Positions 56,501 to 64,000 of a stretch of 64,000 nt of DNA are shown here, piece by piece. The position numbers were made by a program, and so were the translations under genes. The notes beneath the pieces are model-generated. The model had not been told where the DNA came from. It was given only the letters and a program-made list of their open reading frames with translations, and did not search any database. Numbering within the stretch: position 1 is the first letter of the stretch; each line of letters begins with the position of its first letter. Source of the stretch: Rhineura floridana (Eukaryota; Chordata; Lepidosauria; Squamata; Rhineuridae); the NCBI RefSeq assembly GCF_030035675.1, contig NC_084487.1, positions 65,669,986-65,733,985 on the forward strand, in the 5' to 3' direction.

Positions 56501-57860
56501 GATTACGTACTGAGGCTGGTCCTCGGATTCACTTTCTTTGTATTGTGGCTGTCTGGATAAGGCATCCGCTCTCTGGTTTTTGGCTTGGGCATGGTAAGTA
56601 ATCTGGAAGTTAAACCTAGTGAAGAACTGGGACCATCTTATCTGTCTCTGGTTCAGCTTTCTGGCTGTTTGGAGGCTTCCAAGATTCTTGTGGTCAGAGC
56701 GCACTTCAATTTGATGAGAGGTCCCCTCTAGGTATTGTCTCCAGTTTTCAAAAGAGTCCTTGATGGCCAGCAGCTCCTTCTCCCAAACTGTGTAGTTCTT
56801 CTCTGCAGGCTTTAACTTCCGAGAGAAGTACGCACAGGGGTGCAGCTCCTTTCCTTCTTGGTCTAATTGTAGCAGGACCCCCCTGATGGCAAAATCTGAA
56901 GCATCTGCTTCCACTACGAAAGGGCCGTTCGGATCAGCAAAGCGCAGAATGGGCTCAGTAGCAAACCTTCTCTTCAGCTCCTCAAAGGCCTCGGTGGCAT
57001 TCTCTGTCCATTGAAACTTCTTCTTCCCCCTTAAACAGTCAGTCAGAGGAGCTGTTAATTTGGAAAACCCTGGAATGAACTTTCTGTAATAATTGGCAAA
57101 CCCCAAAAACCGTTGTACATCCTTTTTGGTGACAGGTTGGCCCCAGTCCAATATGCAGCTTACTTTCCCTGGGTCCATCTTCACGCCTTCCGCTGAGATT
57201 CGATATCCAAGGAAGTCTAGAGACTTGAGGTCAAATCCACATTTCTCTAATTTAGCATACAGGTGATTTTCTCTCAGTCTCTTCAACACCGTCTTCACAT
57301 GCTGGTCGTGGTCTTCCTGGTTCTTTGAGAACACCAGGATATCATCTAAGTAACAGATTACATACGTGTCCAACAAGTCTCTAAACACGTCGTTCATGAA
57401 TTTTTGAAAAATTCCTGGACTTCCACAAAGCCCGAACGGCATGACCAGGTATTCGTACTGTCCATAAGCGGTCAAGAATCCTGTTTTCCATTCATCTCCC
57501 TCCTTCATTCTGATCAGATTGTACGCTCCTCTCAAATCCAACTTCATGAAGATTTTTGCAGAGCGCAGTCGGTCCAGCAACTCTGAGATCAGGGGCAGCG
57601 GGTAGCTGTTGGGGATGGTGATCTGGTTCAATGCGCGATAGTCGTTACAGGGTCTGAGTCCCCCCCCCTTCTTTTTCACAAACAATAGTGGCGCTCCAGC
57701 AGGGGATTGTGAGGGGCGTATGAATCCTCGCCTCAGGTTTTTATCCAGGAATTCCTTCAGGGCCTCCCTCTCATTCTCTGTGAGAGAGTAGATTCTCCCT
57801 GATGGGATGCTGGCTCCTGGCACTAGATCAATCGCACAGTCGTAAGGGCAGTGGGGGGGG
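56500..57860 (-). mobile_element. Gypsy reverse transcriptase and RNase H region
   Basis: The minus strand reads NDYRALNQITIPNSYPLPLI (about 57620), KLDLRGAYNLIRMKEGDEWK (about 57520) and FGLCGSPGIFQKFMNDVF (about 57420). The catalytic YLDDILVFSK lies at about 57335. The RNase H-like region has VVEADASDFAIRGVL (about 56920) and ELLAIKDSFENWRQYLEG. Long stretches are still readable. Confidence 0.93.
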
Positions 57861-57959
57861 TAAAGTCTCTGCCTCTTTTTCATCAAACACATCTTTGAAT
57901 TCTTCATACTTTGGCGGCAGGGTCACTTGCTCGATCTCTTGCACTGCCCCCGCTAAGGT

Positions 57960-58440
57960 GTTCTTGATTCCTTCAGGTTGACAGTTCTCCTGGCAATACT
58001 GTGAGGTGAACCACACCACCGCCTCCTTCCAACTTATTTTGGGTTCATGCTTTGCTAGCCAGGGCATTCCCAGAATCACCTCAAAGTTCGAGAGATCTGA
58101 CACGTATAGCGAAATGAACTCTTTGTGCCCAGGGATTTGAAGTTTCACTTCCTCCGTGGCTTGTGTCACCCCTCCTGACTTCAGGGGTCTCCCATCGATA
58201 GTCTCCACAGCTAGGGGAGCGTCCAGTTTCCACCGGGAAATTCCATGACGCTTGACTAACTTTGCATCAATAAAATTTGTGGAGGCTCCACTGTCAATTA
58301 AGGCAGTGGAATTAAACACCACTCCTCTGGAAGTTGTAATCCGAATAGGCAAGACCAAAACCCCCTTTGAGGGAGGTTGGATCATTGGGGGGCCTTTATA
58401 CAACGCTGCCCCTAGTCCACCGGCCTGCACGTGGACTGGG
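57960..58440 (-). mobile_element. Gypsy protease region
   Basis: The minus strand reads TALIDSGASTNFID (about 58295), the aspartic protease DSGA active-site motif. FEVILGMPWLAKHEPKISW follows (about 58060), the flap-distal ILG block of Gypsy proteases. Confidence 0.9.
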
Positions 58441-58444
58441 TGTT

Positions 58445-59395
58445 CTAGTTTCCCGACGGCTCGGCTTTCCCCCCTTTCAGTCCACAGTCTCTGGCCACAT
58501 GGCCCGGCTTTGAACAATAAAAGCATAAATGTTCCCGGCGTCGTCTTTCCTTTTCTTCTTCCGACAGTCTTGGCCTAGCCCCTCCCTGTCCCTCAGTTGC
58601 ATTACCTGCCATCCCTGTAGTGGGAAGGGTCTTGTTGCGGGATGCCGAGGCTGAGTATCTCAGGACCTCCTGCTTCCTTTCCAGGCGCCTTCCTTCCATC
58701 CGGTGATCTATCTGTAGGCATAGCCGGATGAGCCCTGGTAGGTCAGCGGGGGGGGAGGTCCTGGCCAACTCATCCAGGATTTCAGCATTTAATCCACTCC
58801 AGTACATAAACATCAGGGCGGCGTCATTGTAACCAGTTTCCTGGGACAGAATTTTAAAAGCGTTAGTGTACTTGGAAACAGTCCCTTTAGCTTGCTTCAG
58901 AGCGCCTAGTTGCCGCGCTACTGTTTCAGCCCTTTGCGGGTCTTGAAACATCTCGGTCATCTCCTGTATAAATCCTCTGTACCTTCCTAAGACAGTATCC
59001 TTTCTCACGAGATACGGAGTCACCCATTTTGCAGCTTCTCCCTCCAGGAGGCTAATCACGAAAGCTACTTTAGCCCCATCGTCTGGAAATTCCGTGTGCC
59101 TGACATCCAGATATAACTCACATTGAGCCACGAAGGTTGCCAACTGATCACTTTGTCCCGCGTATTTTGGGGGCAATCCAATGGGAACCTTTACTACGGC
59201 AGCTGGAGGGGCTGTTCGCATCTGGTCTATCGTGGCCTTCAAGGTTTGATTATCCGTCTTCAGCGCCTTGACTGCTGCTAGCAGGGCTTGAACATCCGTC
59301 TGCAAATCAGCTACCTTAGTCCTCAGGAGTTCCACTTCTTCTGTCTCAGAAGTGGGGTTCGTCCCCCCCGCTGCTACCTTTGACATCTTGTCCCA
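58445..59395 (-). mobile_element. Gypsy gag region
   Basis: The minus strand reads LEGEAAKWVTPYL (about 59030), RYRGFIQEMTEMFQDP and KGTVSKYTNAFKIL, the capsid-like retrotransposon gag core. A CCHC zinc knuckle CFYCSKPGHVARDC lies at about 58490-58530. Begins just inside the 5' LTR. Confidence 0.9.
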
Positions 59396-59442
59396 GTCAA
59401 GTGAAGAGAGCGTTGAGGGTGATTTAGGTGGCTCTGTCAAGC

Positions 59443-60075
59443 TGTCAGGCCCAGGATGTGACTCAGGAACCAGACCAACGATTGTAGTTAATTCGTGTTT
59501 TATTAGGGTAATGTCCAAACAAAGACTGCGTTTTCTCATGAATCAATACAGGGATACAGGTCCTGCGGCATTGGGAGAAAGTTGACAGAGCAAGGGACTT
59601 CTTCCCGCCTGTTCTTTAAGAAGGGGCCAAACGGGCGCGCAATCTTTCGCTCCTCCTTAACTGCCCCTCAGGTACTGCCCGCCTTCCCCCCTTTCTCTCC
59701 TGTCTTTTCAGCTGTCTGCGTGTGCGCGGTGAGGGGGAAAGCATCACCCCCTCCTCTTCTGAAGTTTCCGATTCCAGGATGGGGGATAGGGGAGGGGCTG
59801 ATGGTAAACTGCCTCCCCGCTTTTCGGCTGTGAGCAGCCCTCCCTCTTCCCCCTCTTGCTCTGAGCCTGAAAGAGGGGGATGCGTGAGAATGTCCAGGGA
59901 GGGCTCAGGCTCCCCGTTGCTAAGCGACCTTATCACTGGCAGTTCCTCTGTTTCGTCTTCGCTCCGAAGGGGGGAAGTTCCTCCCCCTTCCCTCTGCCAT
60001 CCATCCGAATACTCTTCTCCCAACTCTCCGGGATCCAGCTCCCCGGGATTGGGACCCCAGCTCTGCCTTCCGACA
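59443..60075 (-). repeat. Gypsy 5' LTR
   Basis: 633 bases, about 98.6% identical by eye to 52480-53112. The outer edge is followed by the ATACT duplication. Confidence 0.93.
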
Positions 60076-60084
60076 ATACTGTAC

Positions 60085-60640
60085 ACAAGATTTGATCTAT
60101 AAAAGAGAAAATAACGTTTTTTCTTGGAAATGTATTTATTTATACAGCAATTCAACACACACACCCATCTGACATCCCTCTGCCATGCCCTGCTTCACCA
60201 GCCTCTGCTGGTGGAAGAGGTCTGCCACTGGCAGGGAAGCCCTGCTGGTGAGGAACACCCCAGTGCATCTGTCAAAACAGCAAGCAGAAGGTGAAATGGG
60301 TGGCTGATGGGTTGCTGGATCCTGAGCTGGTCCTGCTGCTGTCATGTGCTGGCAACAGATTCAGTCCAGGCTTCTTCACTGCACCAGCCTGGGAGCTGGC
60401 ACAGAGTGAGTGGCAGGGCTGTGGAGACGGTGGTGGCTGCACCACGCCATCAGGCAACACCATGGGGTTAGGATTGCAGCCTTAGATCATTTTTACTTAC
60501 CTTTTTTTCCAAAAAGCACTTTACAATAAACACTGCAAATGACTAGTAAGGTGTTTCTGTTGCAATTTTATACTTTAATGGTCTAAAGGTTCAGAAGGCT
60601 TCATGTATTCTTTTGGAAGCTATTTTTTATGGCTTAATGC
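60085..60640. other. No recognisable gene
   Basis: CTG/CAG-rich sequence at 60180-60480 gives short open frames on both strands without a domain. No named repeat. Confidence 0.35.
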
Positions 60641-60644
60641 AAGT

Positions 60645-60765
60645 ATAGCCAACATGTTGCTGTTCAGATATTGTGAACTACAATTCTCATCACCCCAGCC
60701 AATATGGCCAATGGTCTGTGATGATGGGAGTTTTAGTCCAACAACATCTGGAGTGCACCACCTCG
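60645..60765. mobile_element. Decayed hAT MITE
   Basis: ACTACAATTCTCATCACCCC on one arm and GATGATGGGAGTTTTAGTCC then AACAACATCTGGAG on the other repeat the fold-back structure of the MITE at 4778-4911. Borders eroded. Confidence 0.6.
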
Positions 60766-61121
60766 CTTCACAGTAAATTTATGCTAATATATTTCTCACA
60801 TGGTATGTGAACGTCAGCTGTTACCAATTGAGCCTTTACCTCAATTGGTAAAAGTGGGCCTCACCAGTAGGCAGAGAACTGGAAACTTGCATATAATACA
60901 TTTACTGAGTGATTGTTGCTATGAGAAGTAGTCATGCAAATTCACTCAGATTGGTTTATATCTCGCTTTTACAGTGCAGCTCATGCACTCTTGCATCCTA
61001 TGCTGATAGAAAAAGGATCCTGCAGCATTCAGCAGAATGTCATGTACTTACCTGGCTACATAAGTAATAATTACCTCTCTCTGGCTTATTTAATCCATGA
61101 AAATAAGCCCACAAATGTTTT

Positions 61122-61848
61122 ATTGTTGTTATGTGCCTTCAAGTCGACTACAATTTATGGCAACCCTATGAATCAGCAACCTCCAATAGCATCTCTCATG
61201 AACCACCCTGTTCAGATCCTGTAAGTTCAGGTCTGTGGCTTCCTTTATGGAATCAATCCATCTCTTGTTTGGCCTTCCTCTTTTTCTACTCCCTTCTGTT
61301 TTCCCCAGCATTATTGTCTTTTCTAGTGAATCATGTCTTCTCATTATGTGTCTAAAGTATGATAACCTCAGTTTCATCATTTTAGCTTCTAGTGATAGTT
61401 CTGGTTTAATTTGTTCTAACACCCAATTATTTGTCTTTTTCACAGTCCATGTTATGCACAAAGCTCTCCTCCAACACCACATTTCAAATGAGTTGATTTT
61501 TCTCTTATCTGCTTTTTTCACTGTCCTACTTTCACATCCACACATAGAGATCGGGAATACCATGGTCTGAATGATCCTAACTTTAGTGTTCAGTGATACA
61601 GCTTTGCATTTGAGGACCTTTTCGAGTTCTCTCACAGCTGCCTTCTTCTGATTTCTTGACTATTGTCTCCATTTTGGTTAATGATTGTGCCAAGGTATTG
61701 ATAATCCTTGACAAGTTCAATGTCCTCATTGTCAACTTTAAAGTTAAATAAAACTTCTGTTGTTATTACTTTAGTCTTTTTGACGTTCAGCTGTAGTCCT
61801 GCTTTTGTGCTTTCCTCTTTAACTTTCATCAGCATTCGTTTTAAATAT
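61122..61848 (-). mobile_element. BovB LINE 3' fragment
   Basis: The minus strand reads LQLNVKKTKVITTEV (about 61780), VKDYQYLGTIINQNGD (about 61690), VFPISMCGCESRTVKK (about 61545), SFEMWCWRRALCITW, LRLSYFRHIMRRHDSLEKTI and KRGRPNKRWIDSI. This is the BovB RT thumb and C-terminus. A small deletion lies near 61640. The 3' terminus GTTGTTATGTGCCTTCAAGT is at 61124-61145. Confidence 0.9.
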
Positions 61849-62159
61849 TAGCCTGCATTTTTATGAGACTGCAAGAGGTTAGTAGTCTGCATTTCCTTGC
61901 GAGCCATAGGGCGGCAACTCACTAGCCTCTGATCAGACTAGTAAAAAAGAAAAGAAAAAAGAATTGGCTTCTTCCAAGGAGAGATCTACATCTCCTCTCT
62001 AGTCTGTTGTGTTTCCATACTGATTGTGGAGAGAAGGGGCTTTCCTTCTTTCCACTGTGGAGATCATAGAAACCTAAGTGGGTTGGCAGAATAAGGACAG
62101 AATATCTGCCCTTCTTCTGCCAGTCCACTCACTCACCTGGATAGAGTTCTAGTCACCTA

Positions 62160-62695
62160 AGGCTGCTGGGCAAGTTGTTAAATTCAAGGATGGAGCAACT
62201 CCCATATGGGGCTTCTTGGTTTGGAGAAAAGGCAAGTAAGAGGTGACATGACAGAAGTGTATACAATTATGAATGGCATTGAGACAGTGGGTAGTCAAAG
62301 GTTTTTCTCCCCCTCTCATAACACTAGAACTCATGGACATCCAAAGAAGCTGAATTTTGGAAGATTCAGAACAGACAAAAGAAAGTACTTCTTCACACAG
62401 TGCAGTTAAACTACAGAATTTGCTCCCGCAAGAGGAAATGATGGCCATCAACATGGATGGTTTTAAAAGAGAATTAGGCAAATTAATGAAGGGTAAGGTT
62501 ATCAATGGATACTAGCCATGATGGGTATGCTCTGCCTCCATAGTTGGAGACAGTATGCTTCTGAATACCAGTTGCTGTAAACCACAGTAAGGGAGAGTGC
62601 TTCTGCACTCAGGTCCTGCTTGCAGGTCTTCCATAAGTATCTAGTTGGCCATTATGTACAGGATGCTGGACTGGATGGGCCACTGGCCTGATCAA
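62160..62695 (+). mobile_element. CR1 LINE 3' fragment
   Basis: Plus-strand counterpart of 324-620 and 12240-12790. It reads GGAGCAACTCCCATATGGGG, AGTGTATACAATTATGAATG, CATGGACATCCAAAGAAGCT and, near the end, TGGATGGGCCACTGGCCTGA. Ends in the TTTC microsatellite. Confidence 0.85.
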
Positions 62696-62696
62696 G

Positions 62697-62846
<150 letters not shown>

Positions 62847-62849
62847 ACT

Positions 62850-64000
62850 TTTAAGCAGGATTTGGTTTCTAAACAGATTGTACTCCTTGTTATGTATGCT
62901 GTGTAACAGTGTTGCTTACTTGGTTTCATCGGCTGACAGGCACACACCAAAAAGAACCTATTCTGCAAAGGAAAGCAGCTGTAAATTGTTAATTGGCCAA
63001 GCAACTTGATTTAATGCAGCCATGTCATATGTATGATGCGAAGCAGAATGTACTAGAGACTGGCCTATTGATGAATCCCATTAATTAAAAACCAATTAAA
63101 ATGTCAAGATAAGCATTACATTTGGTGCTACAAGAACAGTACATGCGAGAGGCATATTTGAAATATGCAGAAATAAATGTCTGTAGAACCTGGGTGGTTT
63201 TGTTTTATTTTGTCTTTAAATCAAGGCATTTGTGAAAATGACAGCAATGGCACCATTATTTGTTTTTGTTTTTTGGAGGTGGTGGTGATGCTATGATGAT
63301 TTTGAGAATGCAGACATAACTGATTGCTAGACGTAAATCAAAGTTCTATGATTAAAAAAAACCCTAGAGTGAGACTTACAAATTCACATAGCTTGAAAGA
63401 TTACTTTTAAAAAGTAATAAATTACAGTTACAATTACGTGGCCCCAAAAAGTAGTAATTACTGTTACATTTACAATTGCTCTGAGAGTAGCTGATTACTT
63501 TGCTTTTTCTCAAAAGTAATCACTACAATTGCATTTCAGTTACTTTTTAGAAAAAACACCTACAAGGCGCTGGCCTTGGCTGCTGCACATCTACATAGCC
63601 TAAAACTACATTAAAAATAAACACACACATACAGAGGTAGTAGAATAATTCTTTTTAGTCATAAGATAGCAATGGTGGTCTCTCCGCTGGTAAAGGAGGT
63701 GGGGAGGGAGGCAGAGGCCACTACTCAGATCTTTGGACATCAAACCAAGTGCAACCCCCCACACCCAGCCAGCAAGTATAATCTCTCTCAATCACCTCCC
63801 GGACCCTGCCCTACCACCAACTAAGGGACACATTTTCCCCTGAGATGAAAAAAGTTAAAATACTGCAAATGCAGCACAGTAGCCAGAGAGGTGGTGGAGG
63901 CCACTTTGTGTGCCAACTACAAACACAGTATTCATACACACACACGTCATCTTTCACCTCCACAGTTCTTTTCCATTCTGCTGCTGCCTCCTTCTCCTCT
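62850..64000. other. Mostly unassigned; possible DNA-element relic at 63385-63560
   Basis: The stretch 63400-63560 repeats AGTAAT/ATTACTTTT-like words in both orientations (TAAATTACAGTTACAATTAC, then AAAAGTAATCACTACAATTG). This looks like a decayed fold-back element. No gene recognised to the end of the window. Confidence 0.35.

Larger units (their letters stand above)
52480..60075 (-). mobile_element. Gypsy/Metaviridae LTR retrotransposon (chromodomain type), young fossil
   Basis: LTR element in reverse orientation with two 633-base LTRs, both with TG...CA ends. It is flanked by a 5-base duplication ATACT (52475-52479 and 60076-60080). In element order the parts are 5' LTR (59443-60075), gag, protease, reverse transcriptase/RNase H, integrase, chromodomain and 3' LTR (52480-53112). 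A purine-rich tract lies next to the 3' LTR near 53113-53127. By eye the LTRs differ at about nine of 633 positions (about 1.4%). At an assumed 1e-9 substitutions per site per year this is roughly 7 million years. The coding region is broken in a few places, and a half-L1 is inserted near its 3' end. Treated as a fossil. Confidence 0.95.

Overview
This window looks like repeat-rich intergenic and intronic DNA from a squamate reptile, most likely a lizard. The evidence is its mix of repeats: Sauria-type tRNA SINEs with BovB-like 3' ends, BovB LINEs, several L2 subfamilies, CR1, L1-type LINEs, hAT and pogo-type MITEs, and a young chromodomain Gypsy element. All calls come from reading the sequence and remembered family signatures; no database was searched.

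Only one clearly intact host gene is present. It is RPS16 (ribosomal protein S16/uS9) on the minus strand, with five coding exons between 21828 and 26204. The exons add up to exactly 146 codons plus stop and all have canonical splice sites. A probable 5'TOP non-coding leader and a CpG-rich, probably divergent promoter lie at about 26205-26530. Two host-derived fragments are also present. One is an intronless, frameshifted ATP13A4/5-like P5-ATPase piece (17795-18415, plus). The other is a C-terminal PUSL1-like pseudouridine synthase piece (about 32170-32306 and 39787-39823, plus), split by a transposon.

Layout: 0.3-8 kb holds old CR1, L2 and MITE debris. 9.05-11.0 kb is a long RTE-type LINE with a C-terminal zinc finger. 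12.2-13.2 kb is CR1 and 14.6-15.4 kb is a hAT remnant. 17.8-20.4 kb holds the ATP13A-like retrocopy and an L2 inserted in an L1. 21.8-26.5 kb is RPS16. 27.4-30.4 kb has SINEs, a TIR element and a five-unit purine-rich tandem repeat. 32.3-39.8 kb is one composite DNA transposon (8-bp TSD) carrying three tandem palindromes, BovB, SINE and half-L1 insertions, and a 26-unit CRE-containing minisatellite. 40.2-48.2 kb is L2-rich, with one L2 nested inside another. 52.5-60.1 kb is a young Gypsy element with matching 633-bp LTRs, interrupted by a second half-L1. 61-62.9 kb is BovB, CR1 and a TTTC microsatellite.

The most notable items are: (i) a half-L1 (HAL1-like) family with two TSD-flanked full-length copies that keep ORF1 and an ORF2 tail but no reverse transcriptase; (ii) the composite hAT-like element with its palindrome array and CRE minisatellite; and (iii) the insertion chronology, in which a half-L1 sits inside a Gypsy element whose LTRs differ by only about 1.4%.
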